The notes: generated by a model from the letters alone, not told the origin. DNA of 64,000 nt from Armatimonadota bacterium (GCA_018268375.1 JAFDWS010000001.1:377375-441374); one strand, 5' to 3'. Positions 1 through 8,717 are shown, counted from the stretch's first letter. Translations and numbers: made by a program.

Positions 1-1251
1 CACAGCCACCTCACGCTCCATTCCTGCCCAGCGAGGATCGAGGGGACCGAACTTCAGGAGTCCAAGAAGGGCTGAAGCAGCCCAACTCACGAACACTGCG
101 ACAGGAAGCTCGATCAGAGAAGCAGTACGGTTGGCAAACGCGAGCAAGGGAGCTACGATCAGACTGACTGCGCTCGCCATGAGGGGCAGGACGATCCGCC
201 ACCTCTTCGCGCTCATGAGGCTCGACCAGGCAACCCACACTCCGAGGAGGCAAGCTGCCAAAGCCTGAGCAACCTCTGGCACTGGGGCCTGCCAAGAGGA
301 AGGGCCCTTGAGAAACGTGTTGAGAGTATGAGCCATGAAGAACAGGCCAGGCACGCCTCCGAATTTCGCCGTCGTGACGGCGTCTCGGCTCTCCCTTGTG
401 TCCCCAATGATCACCGTCTTCCCTCGGAACCACTGACGAAGTTGGGTTTTGGAAGCACGAAGCAAATCCTCCAGGCTCTTGGTCGGGACGTCACGCCAAG
501 ACCTCGTGTAAGTCGTGCGAACTTCGTGAAGATCCAACAGGGGCCACGAGCCGGCTGGCGTCAACACACGATTTTGTTTGAGATCCAGCCGAACATCTGG
601 AGAGAAGCCATCTGTGAGCAATGCCGCGATCGCCGCGGCATGCACGATTGGGGTGTTGTCCGCATAGTTGGCCATGACGGGGTTGACCCCGAGGTCCAGA
701 GTTCCCGGCTTGATGGTCACCGTGTGCCCGACGTAAACCGATGGGACGTAACCGCCAAGAAACGCTGGCGGTTGGAACTTATAGTCGTATCCACCGATGG
801 CCGCTGGATCCTCCCTGGGCTCGTCGTCCTCGGCGCTCAAAATGGGCTCAGCCGCGATGACAAGGCTCGCGCCGTGAAGATTCCCGAGAGCTCGTGCGAG
901 GGCCGAATCCCCCATTCGACCGGCGTCCAGGCTCGGACTCGAAAGCTTAGCGTCGAGCAAGATGACGGGAGCACCTGCCTCAGCGAGCAGCTCTATGACC
1001 CTCGCGTAATCGGTCTTATGCACACTTTCGCTCGTGCTTGCATAGCCCAGCGCCTTAGCCGTGCCAGCGCCCGCCCCGACGAGGCACACCCGGTCATCCA
1101 TTGCGACAGGGGGTGCGATTCTTCCCAGCTCGTCCTGCAACTCGCCGTCAAAGGTTCCGAGGAGTTCATTCGCGCTGAGGAGCCAGTGGGCGGTGAGTCC
1201 GGCAGCCAACCCAATGACAACCGGAGCGGCGTATGCGTGCCCCGCCCTCAC
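1..1251 (-). CDS. CHASE2-domain membrane sensor protein, C-terminus cut by window edge
   Basis: The minus strand is open from a GTG at 1251 to the window edge, giving 417 residues. Residues about 15-310 read as a CHASE2 extracytoplasmic sensor: VCLVGAGAGTAKALGY, a DYARVIELLAEAGAPVILLDA block, and a late KTVIIGDTRES strand. Three hydrophobic helices follow at about 323-345, 352-375 and 378-402, the usual CHASE2 topology. The output domain (cyclase, kinase or GGDEF in known members) lies outside the window, so it is unknown. A GGAGG at 1265-1261 fits either GTG 1251 (9-base spacing) or TTG 1254 (6-base spacing). The gene starts 15 bases after the stop of the FecR-like gene, which suggests co-transcription. 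The + strand ORF over this region is a shadow. Confidence 0.8.
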   Translation of the reverse strand, partial: MRAGHAYAAPVVIGLAAGLTAHWLLSANELLGTFDGELQDELGRIAPPVAMDDRVCLVGAGAGTAKALGYASTSESVHKTDYARVIELLAEAGAPVILLDAKLSSPSLDAGRMGDSALARALGNLHGASLVIAAEPILSAEDDEPREDPAAIGGYDYKFQPPAFLGGYVPSVYVGHTVTIKPGTLDLGVNPVMANYADNTPIVHAAAIAALLTDGFSPDVRLDLKQNRVLTPAGSWPLLDLHEVRTTYTRSWRDVPTKSLEDLLRASKTQLRQWFRGKTVIIGDTRESRDAVTTAKFGGVPGLFFMAHTLNTFLKGPSSWQAPVPEVAQALAACLLGVWVAWSSLMSAKRWRIVLPLMASAVSLIVAPLLAFANRTASLIELPVAVFVSWAASALLGLLKFGPLDPRWAGMEREVAV

Positions 1252-1266
1252 CAATCTGAACCTCCA

Positions 1267-1896
1267 TCAATACGGAAAGTTCTTTGAGGTGCCTTGTGCG
1301 ATATCGTAATCCTTGTTGTTGTAATTCACGGTGGTCGTTCCCTTGATGGCAGTGACGACCACAAAGCTAGGCACGATCGAAATCTCGCATTCTTCGTCGT
1401 TCAATGGCTCTTTGGAGCCGTTGATCAGAAGCATGCCGCCGCCATATGCCCCGGCCGAAGTGACCGTACCCTTTGCCCTGATTCGCCGAATGCGCGTGAG
1501 TTCGCTTTGGGACCAGTTCGTTCTCACACGAACCTTGCCGTAAGGTAATTCGAACAGAGTATCGCTTGGCAGATCCCATTTTAGTTCTGCTCTCGTGTTG
1601 GGAAAGAACTCGTATTCGTCGACACCGAACCTGATTATCTGCGTCGTTGCGCTCGGCATCAGGTTGCGGTTTTCAATTCGCTCGTCCACCTGAATTTGAC
1701 ACGAATCGTTAGGTCGGCACCTGTCCGACCATGACGGGCTACCACTGTCATCGATCACGGAGTTGTATCGCGTCACGTAGCAGTCCTGCGACACCAGAAA
1801 ATACTGGCAGCTTGCCACCGCGAGAGCCACAAGCGGTGCTGTTCCAAGGACTAAGGACAGCCAAGACCGGAAGCGAGCGGATCGAATGGATGTCAT
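1267..1896 (-). CDS. FecR-like secreted or membrane-anchored protein
   Basis: This 209-residue protein has an N-terminal hydrophobic segment (residues about 10-32) that serves as signal or anchor. The rest is beta-rich and polar. The block FELPYGKVRVRTNW, followed later by FVVVTAIKGTTTVNYN and KDYDIAQGTSKNF, resembles FecR domains, in which a G(K/R)V strand and a 'V.A..GT.F.V' strand recur. FecR-like proteins often sit beside CHASE2 sensors, and here a CHASE2 gene follows directly. The role is probably periplasmic sensing or scaffolding. The assignment rests on the motif pattern and context; the N-terminal half is unrecognised. Confidence 0.6.
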   Translation of the reverse strand: MTSIRSARFRSWLSLVLGTAPLVALAVASCQYFLVSQDCYVTRYNSVIDDSGSPSWSDRCRPNDSCQIQVDERIENRNLMPSATTQIIRFGVDEYEFFPNTRAELKWDLPSDTLFELPYGKVRVRTNWSQSELTRIRRIRAKGTVTSAGAYGGGMLLINGSKEPLNDEECEISIVPSFVVVTAIKGTTTVNYNNKDYDIAQGTSKNFPY

Positions 1897-1978
1897 GACC
1901 AGCTTCCTCTAATCATGGCGAATTGTATCTAAGAGCCGGAAGGCAAGTAAAGCCAAGAACGTCAAATTGAAAGACAGA

Positions 1979-2002
1979 GCCCCGGACTGAGTAGTCCGGG
2001 GC
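1979..2002 (-). terminator. Intrinsic terminator of the PEP-CTERM gene
   Basis: A perfect 10-bp stem, GCCCCGGACT paired with AGTCCGGGGC, closes on a GAGT tetraloop. It lies 31 bases after the stop of the minus-strand PEP-CTERM gene. On that strand it is followed by a modest T-rich tail (TCTGTCTTTC). Confidence 0.8.
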
Positions 2003-2032
2003 CTGCCCATTTGCTTGAACCGAATCCGACGC

Positions 2033-2623
2033 TTACTTGCGGCGGCGGCGGGCCAAAGCGACCAAGCCAGCACCGAGAGCGATCATGGAAGCCGGCTCGG
2101 GGATGACGCCGAGCTTAACGTCGCCGTTCTGAGCGATGAAGAACGCCTGAACGTCGTAGGGGACAGCCGTGCCGACGCCGGAAAGGCTCGTGTAGCTGAC
2201 CGGGCGGTTGAAGGTCGGCTTGCCGGTGGTGTCGCCGCTCCAGAAAGCGGTGGCGTTGACGCCGTTGCCGAGGGCCGCGTTGTAGCTGCCGAAGCTCGAG
2301 TTGTCAAAGCCCGTCGTGACGGCGTAGTACTGCGTACCGGAAACGAGGTTGAGGCCCGTGCCGCCGGAGTAGTTGCTCGTCTCGCCAGCACCGATCTTCG
2401 AGGAAGCGAAGCCCTGGCCCGAACCGCCGAGGAACGAAAACGCGCCGCTGAAGTCGTCGTCGCCGTCCATCAGGTTGGCGAGAGCGTTCCCAGGATTGAA
2501 CGAGTTCTGGTAAACGAGGATATAGGTGTCAGGATTCGTGACGCCATTGACTTCGAAGACATATGCCGCAAATGTAGGAGCGGACAAGGCTGCCGCGAAA
2601 GCGACCAAAAGGACTTTTTTCAT
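2033..2623 (-). CDS. PEP-CTERM sorting domain protein
   Basis: This 196-residue exported protein has a clear signal peptide (MKKVLLVAFAAALSAPTFAA). The low-complexity Gly/Ser/Asn-rich body contains no enzyme motif. The C-terminus is a textbook PEP-CTERM tag: VIPEPAS, a hydrophobic helix (MIALGAGLVALA) and a basic tail RRRRK. Such tags are processed by an exosortase and anchor or release proteins at the surface, usually in exopolysaccharide-producing Gram-negatives. No exosortase is in this window. The gene is monocistronic, with its own candidate promoter and terminator. The body may be structural or a matrix component; I do not recognise it. Confidence 0.92.
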   Translation of the reverse strand: MKKVLLVAFAAALSAPTFAAYVFEVNGVTNPDTYILVYQNSFNPGNALANLMDGDDDFSGAFSFLGGSGQGFASSKIGAGETSNYSGGTGLNLVSGTQYYAVTTGFDNSSFGSYNAALGNGVNATAFWSGDTTGKPTFNRPVSYTSLSGVGTAVPYDVQAFFIAQNGDVKLGVIPEPASMIALGAGLVALARRRRK

Positions 2624-2692
2624 TAGGATTCTCCAGTTGAAACCAAAGTTTCAGGGCCGGACGCACACGCGTACCGAGCCCGTAGCCAGAAT

Positions 2693-2722
2693 TTATCACG
2701 AATTATTAGACTTTGAGTCCAA
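2693..2722 (-). promoter_or_regulatory. Candidate sigma-70 type promoter of the PEP-CTERM gene
   Basis: On the minus strand TTGGAC (2722-2717) is separated by 18 bases from TGATAA (2698-2693), about 70 bases upstream of the ATG at 2623. The start has a GGAG with 8-base spacing. The 150-base gap 2624-2774 holds nothing else I can identify. Confidence 0.4.
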
Positions 2723-2774
2723 ACTTCCTAACATTCAGGCACTTTTGCGGGCCGATTCCGCTCTTTCTCCTGAC

Positions 2775-3815
2775 CTATGGCAGTCTCGGAACTAGATCCG
2801 CCCAAACCGGTAAATGGTCGCTCGCCAGGTCGCCTTTGTCGTCGTAGCTCACCTCGTTGCCGTTCACGGTTGTCCGACCAGGCGATCCTCGAAGTGCGTC
2901 TTCGCCTGAATAGACCTGTAGCCGAGCACCCTTTGCCATCCGTGGTGCCACGAGTATCTGATCGAACAAAATTTGTTCGACACGAACATCGGCGGGAAAG
3001 TCGTAGTCCTGCCCCCTGAGCCTATCGTTGTCGGCCTTTGCGCCGCGGACGACAGGATCGATGGGCCGACCATTGAAAAGTTTGTAGAGGCCCTCGCTCA
3101 CCATGTCCTTCTTTGCCGCGTCGTCGGCAAGGTTAACGAGGAGGGACGGTGTTCGCACAGAGTCGCCTGCCCTCGCCGCAAGGTCGCCTGACTCCAGAAC
3201 ATTCAGGCTTCGATCGTCGGGCGCGTCGTTGAAGTCGCCGAGCACGATAGCGTTCTCGTCTTTGGCCCTGGTCGCCAAGTATGCGGCGAGAAGGCCGCAG
3301 GCGGACTCGCGTGCTGAGTCGGTGGTCAGCCGGCCGCCTCTTCTGCTCTTCATGTGAACAACGTAAACGGTCATTGGCACACCGGTGGGAGTTTGGACAA
3401 GGCACTTCAAGACATCCCTTGATCCTGGGAAGGCCTCGTCAAGACTGGGCGTTGAGAACACAAGCTCCGTGCTCACAAGGCTGAAGGGCTTCCTCACTGC
3501 AAGCGCAAGCTCCTGATGTTCGTCGGGAACATCTATGATCCCTAACTCGAACTCGTTGCCGAAAACTTGCCGAAGTGCCCGTTCGCTTTCGATCTCTTGC
3601 AGTGCGACAACGTCTGGCTGGATATGGGCAAGCACGCTGCGAACGTTGTCGATCCTCTTTGGATTGGCGTCTTCCGAGAACCACTGGAGGTTATAAGTCA
3701 TGACGCGGACGACACCGCCGGCCCTGGCCGGCTGCGAGCGGACCGATGAAGAACAGCACCACGTGCACAGCGCAAGGCCCAGTAGGGCCGCCCTCCCCCA
3801 TTGCTGGCGAACCAT
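2775..3815 (-). CDS. Secreted endonuclease/exonuclease/phosphatase family protein
   Basis: This 346-residue protein has an N-terminal hydrophobic signal (residues about 8-25, Cys-rich). It then shows the motifs of the EEP (DNase I/AP endonuclease-like) fold in order: VMTYNLQWFS, DVVALQEIES (catalytic Glu), YVVHMKS, LGDFNDAPDD (Asp-Asn-Asp) and SDHLPVWADL (Asp-His). All key residues are present, so it should be an active metal-dependent phosphoesterase. The substrate (nucleic acid, lipid or phosphoprotein) cannot be told. It is divergent from the nuclease gene at 3869. The Cys in LALC is not a good lipobox, so secretion is more likely than lipidation. Confidence 0.85.
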   Translation of the reverse strand: MVRQQWGRAALLGLALCTWCCSSSVRSQPARAGGVVRVMTYNLQWFSEDANPKRIDNVRSVLAHIQPDVVALQEIESERALRQVFGNEFELGIIDVPDEHQELALAVRKPFSLVSTELVFSTPSLDEAFPGSRDVLKCLVQTPTGVPMTVYVVHMKSRRGGRLTTDSARESACGLLAAYLATRAKDENAIVLGDFNDAPDDRSLNVLESGDLAARAGDSVRTPSLLVNLADDAAKKDMVSEGLYKLFNGRPIDPVVRGAKADNDRLRGQDYDFPADVRVEQILFDQILVAPRMAKGARLQVYSGEDALRGSPGRTTVNGNEVSYDDKGDLASDHLPVWADLVPRLP

Positions 3816-3868
3816 GGCTTCACATTACCCTCCTCGTCAGCGCGCCCCTAAGCGGTAAAACGAGGCTG

Positions 3869-4645
3869 GTGCCCCACAAGCCGACGCTAAGCCCGACAAA
3901 GATTTCGACCTATCTCGCTTGCGCCGTCAAGTACAAGTGGACGTACGCCGACAACCGAGGGAAGTGGTACCTGCGCACCAAGTCCTACTACTCGTTTGGG
4001 TCGAGCCTCCACGCCGTCCTCCAACGGTTTCACGACTCGGGGGACCAGGGTGTCACGACGACCGGTCAGGCGCTCGCCGCACTTGAGGAGACGTGGATCC
4101 AGGCCGGGTACGTGAGTCAAGACGAAATGCTCCAGGCCATGTCAGAAGGCAAGGCGATCATCGAAAACTACACGGAGACATTCAAGGCACAGGCGGTCAC
4201 GGCCAACACCCTTTGGGTCGAGAAAACCTTGACAGCCGACCTCGGCCCGTTCACTTTGATCGGGCGGGTCGACCGGCTCGACGAACGAGAGGACGGAACG
4301 CTAGAGATCGTCGACTACAAGTCGGGGCGGTCCTCTGTGACTCCGGAGGACGTGGCCAACGACCTCGCGATGGGTGTCTATCAGATCCTCGTCCGCGAGC
4401 AGTTCCCGGGGCGAAAGGTCGTCGCCACCATTTTCGCCCTTCAGACCGGCGAAAAGGCAACCAGTTCTTTCAGCGACGAGGAAGCGGCATCCTTTCGGAG
4501 CGACCTCCTCGTGATCGGGAACGAAGTCCTCAACCGAGACTTCGAGAACGTCGAGCCGACCGGCAAATGGCTCTGCCGAGACTGCGACTTTCTACCGCTT
4601 TGCAGCAGGCACCCTGAGTTCGAACTCGCTAACGAGACGAACTAA
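3869..4645 (+). CDS. PD-(D/E)XK nuclease, RecB/AddB/Cas4-like with predicted Fe-S cluster
   Basis: The nuclease core is visible as YSFGSSLHAVLQRF (His), LIGRVDRLDE (Asp) and LEIVDYKSGR (Asp-X-Lys). One Cys near the N-terminus (STYLACAVKYKW) and a C-terminal CRDCDFLPLC cluster (C-X2-C-X5-C) match the four Cys ligands of the 4Fe-4S staple in AddB, Cas4 and related nucleases. I place the start at GTG 3869. There the conserved N-terminus (LSPTKISTYLAC) begins and GAGG lies just upstream. An ATG at 3746 would add 41 unconserved residues overlapping the opposite gene. At about 258 residues it is a stand-alone nuclease without helicase. Its role is probably DNA end processing. Its last 17 bases overlap the convergent M61 gene. 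Confidence 0.85.
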   Translation: MPHKPTLSPTKISTYLACAVKYKWTYADNRGKWYLRTKSYYSFGSSLHAVLQRFHDSGDQGVTTTGQALAALEETWIQAGYVSQDEMLQAMSEGKAIIENYTETFKAQAVTANTLWVEKTLTADLGPFTLIGRVDRLDEREDGTLEIVDYKSGRSSVTPEDVANDLAMGVYQILVREQFPGRKVVATIFALQTGEKATSSFSDEEAASFRSDLLVIGNEVLNRDFENVEPTGKWLCRDCDFLPLCSRHPEFELANETN

Positions 4646-6383
4646 GCTTTGTCTTCCCTGCCGTGTACCACCCTTCGCGCAGCCGGTCGGTGTCTGGCCC
4701 GCTCGCCGAGTGAGACACCTTGAAAACGTCCCGCTTCCCTTCGCTCACAGGCACCTCGGCGTTCACGCTCTCCTCTCCGCGCTTGAGCACGAGCGACAAC
4801 TTGCCACCGAAGAGGGTTGCATCGAGGGCCTTGCGGAACGCGGCATTCGCCTGTTGCCCACTCATACCTTCGAAGCTCTGGCCGTTGACGCCAAGGATGA
4901 CATCGCCTTCCTTGATGCTGTCGCCGGTGCGGAGCCGTCCGACCCGTAGCCCGCGCTGACCGCCGAAGGCGTCAAAGCCAGGATCCTTGAAGGAAACCGA
5001 GGTCTTGCCGAACGTCAAGCCGACCTTCGCCAGTTGCTCCTCGACGGGAAGCTCGCCAGGCTTCATGACCCATTTGTCGTAGATGTCGCCCATGCCCACG
5101 CCACCGACCTTGATCAGAGCGGCGCGGATACCGTCCTCAGGAAAGCCTGGCTTGTTGTCCTTGCACTGGTTCCAAAGCAAGTGCTCCACATCATCGAGGC
5201 TCTTCTTCCCGTTCGTGCGTGAGCGCAGCTCGATGTCCAGGCACAAGCCAAGAACCCAGCCGGTGTTGTAATAGCTGATTCGATAGCCTTGGCTGTTGCC
5301 TCTTCCGTTCGACGCCTCGCCGACCCGGAAACTGGAGTCATAGGGACTCACTTCCATTCTCGCTTGGGCGGCACGCGTCCGCTGAATGTTGGACTCGATC
5401 TCGGTGAAGAAGAAGGCCTCATCGAACATGCCATAGCGATGAGTCAGGAGTGAGGCGTAGTAATCGGTGACGCCTTCCAGCCACCACAGGGCGCCGGTCT
5501 TGGGGAGTTTGGTGTAATCAAAGGGACCAAGCACCGCGGACCGGATCCGCTTGACGTTCCAGGCATGGAAGTACTCGTGTGCAATGACCGTCTTGGTGTG
5601 GTCGCCGACCCCGCTGGCGAGGCCGATTTGTGTGCTGGCGAGGTGCTCAAGGCCCCAACCGCCGTCAGCGCTGTCCATGACAGTGAAGTGGAACACGTAC
5701 TTCTTGAACGGGTGACCGCCGAAGAAGTCGCCTTCGGAGTCGGACACGAACTTGCAGGCTTCGACGACCTTCTTGCGATCCACCTTGCTCGCGTCGCCGG
5801 TGTGATAAACGATCGTGTGCGGCGTTCCCATCGACACATAGGTGTCGGTGACGAACTTTCCGCAGGACACCGGGTTGTCGGCAAGCTCGTCGTAGCTGCG
5901 AGCCTGCATGATGAGTGATCGGCCGACGTACTCAAGACCGCAGTAAGTGTTCCAGGCGGGGGGCGCGCCAATCACGAGTTGGCACTTCTCCTGCGTGCGG
6001 CCGACGAGATACATGTAGGTGCTCGGGCCAGAGTAATGGACGCCTTCGCCATTGAACGTCTGATCCAGCGAGTACGTGGCTTGAACTTTTGTAATGCCTT
6101 TGTTCGAAAACGACCAGGTGGCGGGATCCGGATGCTCCAACACCACCTCGTGGCCGGTCTGATCTTTGACGACCAGGGACTTGATTTTGCCGCCGCCCTC
6201 CGACAACCGGTAAGAACCGGGCGCCCAGTTCGGCATGGCGATTGAGGTGCTGGCCCCCTTCGTCTCGAATTCGAACTTGACGTCGAGTTTCTTGCCGGCT
6301 GGGTCGACATTGACGAAGTAGTGGACGTCGGCCCAACTTGCAGTGGACACGGCGGCGCAAACAAACAGAGCCAAGCAACGCAT
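4629..6383 (-). CDS. M61 family metallopeptidase with PDZ domain (glycyl aminopeptidase-like)
   Basis: This 584-residue protein has a signal peptide (LFVCAAVSTASWA). An N-terminal M61 beta domain (YFVNVDPAGKKLDVKFEF, MPNWAPGSYRL) precedes the zinc site HEYFHAWNVKRI (His269, Glu270, His273). The third-ligand helix WWLEGVTDYYASLL follows. A PDZ domain lies near the C-terminus (GDVILGVNGQSFEGMSG). These are all hallmarks of MEROPS family M61, whose characterised members remove N-terminal Gly or Ala. It probably acts in the periplasm. It is the last gene of a run with two M16 genes and an SDR, 37 bases after the M16 stop, so it probably belongs to the same proteolytic operon. Confidence 0.93.
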   Translation of the reverse strand: MRCLALFVCAAVSTASWADVHYFVNVDPAGKKLDVKFEFETKGASTSIAMPNWAPGSYRLSEGGGKIKSLVVKDQTGHEVVLEHPDPATWSFSNKGITKVQATYSLDQTFNGEGVHYSGPSTYMYLVGRTQEKCQLVIGAPPAWNTYCGLEYVGRSLIMQARSYDELADNPVSCGKFVTDTYVSMGTPHTIVYHTGDASKVDRKKVVEACKFVSDSEGDFFGGHPFKKYVFHFTVMDSADGGWGLEHLASTQIGLASGVGDHTKTVIAHEYFHAWNVKRIRSAVLGPFDYTKLPKTGALWWLEGVTDYYASLLTHRYGMFDEAFFFTEIESNIQRTRAAQARMEVSPYDSSFRVGEASNGRGNSQGYRISYYNTGWVLGLCLDIELRSRTNGKKSLDDVEHLLWNQCKDNKPGFPEDGIRAALIKVGGVGMGDIYDKWVMKPGELPVEEQLAKVGLTFGKTSVSFKDPGFDAFGGQRGLRVGRLRTGDSIKEGDVILGVNGQSFEGMSGQQANAAFRKALDATLFGGKLSLVLKRGEESVNAEVPVSEGKRDVFKVSHSASGPDTDRLREGWYTAGKTKLSSSR

Positions 6384-6420
6384 GGCCCTGTATACCTACC
6401 TTGGCGCCACGACCGTTCCG

Positions 6421-7596
6421 CTAGCCACGACCGGGAATCAGCACAACGCCCGCCTTTTCCAAGAGAGAGCTTGCCGCGTCCTTGAGCTCTGCAAGCGTCG
6501 TCGCACTCGAATCTAAGACGATCCCCGGCGTTCCCGAGAGCTGTTCGATTCCGGCAAGGGAGCATCGATCAGCGAGCTCGTCGCGCATAGGCCCCGCCAA
6601 GCTGGTCCAGAACGGCGACAGCGGGTTCCAGCCCTCCCGCGACGAGCTGAGCATTGCCCGCGTCCGCGCCAAGGTGCCCTCGTCCCAAGTTTCGATGTCC
6701 CTGAGGAGCGCTTCCCGCAGCGCAGTCAACTCCGAAGTGTCCTTTTCGCCCGTCCGCGCGCACAAGAATCGGGGTGCCCAGCCTTGGGCTGTGGGCCAGA
6801 GGACGGCTTCTTGGCGATAGGTCTTGCCTTCGGCTTCGCGGGCGACCCGGAACAGAGCGGACTCCTTGCCAACGCCCAGTGCGACGACCCCAAGACACTT
6901 GGCCACATAGTCCTTGTCGCTCGGCTTCATGGGAGCTCCACGCCATTCCAACGTGGCGACGTTCGCGGAGTGAGCGAGCCGCTGGCGGGCGGCAAAATCG
7001 AAGCGGGTCCGTCGGGGCGGGAACTCGGCCGGGACATCGAAACGCTTGACGATCTCCGCCTCGCCTTTGCCGGCTTCAATAGCGCCACCGACGACAAAAC
7101 TCATTGACCGTGGGACAAAGGCGTTCTTGTAGACGTTGCGGACAAGCTCCGTAGTCACCTTCGCAAAGGGCAGGTCAAGGTCGAAGAGGGCCTCCGACCA
7201 AGGTGCCAACTGTCGGCGACGGAGCCTCAGGACACTTTGTTGCACCGCCTCGTCGGTCAAGCTGGCCCGTAAGCAAAGAGACTCAACGATCAGGGCTGCG
7301 ACGGTCATGCCCCCTTCCGGCTCGGTCACTTGGATCTTGATAAAATCCGGCCAAGCCTCGATGGACAACGGCTCCCCCGCCTGGGTCGCGTAGTCTCGCA
7401 GACGGTCTCGCGAGAACTCCTCGGAACCGTCGTAGAGGGCGTCGGCGAGCACGCTCCACGCAGCTGCTTCCCGGTCGGACATCTGCGGTGGAGCCGGAAT
7501 GTAGGCTTGGACGACGACGGTCCTCGCCTTCGGTTCGACGACTTCTGTGACGCGGGGAGGCGTCGATGCCGCGAGAAGGAGGGCAAGGATGGTCAC
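6421..7596 (-). CDS. M16 family peptidase homologue, non-catalytic subunit
   Basis: This 391-residue protein has a short N-terminal signal and the two-lobed M16 organisation, but no HXXEH motif. The second lobe carries ESALFRVAREAEGKTYRQEA, the R...Y pair typical of the non-catalytic partner in M16B peptidases. Its ATG overlaps the stop of the upstream catalytic M16 gene by 4 bases, so the two are translationally coupled in roughly equal amounts. The likely assembly is a heterodimer in which this chain supplies the substrate-binding lobe, as in mitochondrial processing peptidase. The pairing is inferred from family knowledge and gene order. Confidence 0.82.
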   Translation of the reverse strand: MTILALLLAASTPPRVTEVVEPKARTVVVQAYIPAPPQMSDREAAAWSVLADALYDGSEEFSRDRLRDYATQAGEPLSIEAWPDFIKIQVTEPEGGMTVAALIVESLCLRASLTDEAVQQSVLRLRRRQLAPWSEALFDLDLPFAKVTTELVRNVYKNAFVPRSMSFVVGGAIEAGKGEAEIVKRFDVPAEFPPRRTRFDFAARQRLAHSANVATLEWRGAPMKPSDKDYVAKCLGVVALGVGKESALFRVAREAEGKTYRQEAVLWPTAQGWAPRFLCARTGEKDTSELTALREALLRDIETWDEGTLARTRAMLSSSREGWNPLSPFWTSLAGPMRDELADRCSLAGIEQLSGTPGIVLDSSATTLAELKDAASSLLEKAGVVLIPGRG

Positions 7597-8717
7597 TGGC
7601 CCTTCCCTGCCTTGAGAAACTGGGCGACTTTCGCTTGAACATCAGCCCGACTCAGTCCGTTGGCGGCCTCGGTCAAGACCTCAAAATTGAAGCCAGGTCG
7701 GTAAGGGAGTGAGACGGCCATCAACCTGCTGAGTGCACTGGGAGAATTCGTTGTTTCGCTCGACCATGCCTTGAGCAACCTTAAGCCAGTCTGTGCGATC
7801 AGGGCTTCCTTCCCGGAAAGGTTGGCCCCAGCGTGAGCCCATCCGTTGCTTGAATCGAGGACGACGGCGACCAAGCCAGCCCGCTGGCTGGGCAAGAAGA
7901 AGACTTCTGCTCCAGCGATCCAGGCACGCAACCCGAAGCCTGCTGCGAGGGTGGCCAGAGAGACTTTGTCGGTGAAGCCATCCACTGCCACCGAAACGGC
8001 TTCGCCTTCTGCCGAGCCGACAAACGCTGAAGCAGACTGAACGTTCATTTCTGCGGGAGGCACCGTGTCCACAGGCAGGATGGGAGACAGAAGTTCTCGA
8101 GCCCTTGCTGCAACCTTGTCGGCGTCGCTATCAAGGTCGCCAACGATCGCGAGCGACAGTCCGCGGGGCGCTTGGACCTGTCGTTCCAATGTTGCCAATG
8201 ACTCGGGCGTCATCTTCGCGAGGGCATCGGGGTTTCCAAACGGGTCGAGCGCAGTTGGCCCGTAGAGCCGCCCCCATGCATCGCTCACCAGCCCCACACG
8301 CCACGCCCTGAGGGCAGCTTCCTGGCGCATGACTTCCCTCTCGCGGCTCAGCGCGTCGGCGGTGAAGACGGCCGGTTTGGCGAGGTCGCCGAACATCCCC
8401 ATTACGTTTGCCAGTTGTTGCTTGGGGACGGTCGTCTGAAAGATAACGGCGTCACGGGTCGTTTCGGCCACAAGGACCGCTCCCATTGCTTCCAAGGGTT
8501 TGTCGATGGGTACGGACCGGGCCAGCAAGTGCTCCACGAGGTGCCGCACACCGTGGGTCTCAGCCGTCTCGGAGCAGGCGGTCATCGCCAACGTGATCGA
8601 GACTCGGCCCGAGCCAGAGATGTTGTGGACGAAGACGCTCGCTCCGTTTGGCAGGGTTTCTTTAACGGTCGGTCGGTCTTGATGGACGAGAAGGCCAAGG
8701 AGCAGGGAGACGACCAT
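7593..8717 (-). CDS. M16 family zinc peptidase, catalytic subunit
   Basis: This 374-residue protein has an N-terminal signal-like segment followed by the inverted zinc motif HLVEH (His59-Leu-Val-Glu62-His63). The downstream metal-ligand region reads REREVMRQEAAL. This is a complete M16 active site. Length and two-lobed arrangement match M16B peptidases. The segment ALDPFGNPDALAKMTPESL corresponds to the usual H/NPxG...L region. It is coupled by ATGA to the inactive M16 partner at 6421-7596 and starts 4 bases after the SDR stop. It probably degrades peptides in the periplasm. Confidence 0.9.
   Translation of the reverse strand: MVVSLLLGLLVHQDRPTVKETLPNGASVFVHNISGSGRVSITLAMTACSETAETHGVRHLVEHLLARSVPIDKPLEAMGAVLVAETTRDAVIFQTTVPKQQLANVMGMFGDLAKPAVFTADALSREREVMRQEAALRAWRVGLVSDAWGRLYGPTALDPFGNPDALAKMTPESLATLERQVQAPRGLSLAIVGDLDSDADKVAARARELLSPILPVDTVPPAEMNVQSASAFVGSAEGEAVSVAVDGFTDKVSLATLAAGFGLRAWIAGAEVFFLPSQRAGLVAVVLDSSNGWAHAGANLSGKEALIAQTGLRLLKAWSSETTNSPSALSRLMAVSLPYRPGFNFEVLTEAANGLSRADVQAKVAQFLKAGKGQ

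Noticed and set aside
328-1287. 319-residue plus-strand open frame
   Set aside because: It is antisense to the CHASE2 gene, which has clear motifs, three helices and a ribosome site.
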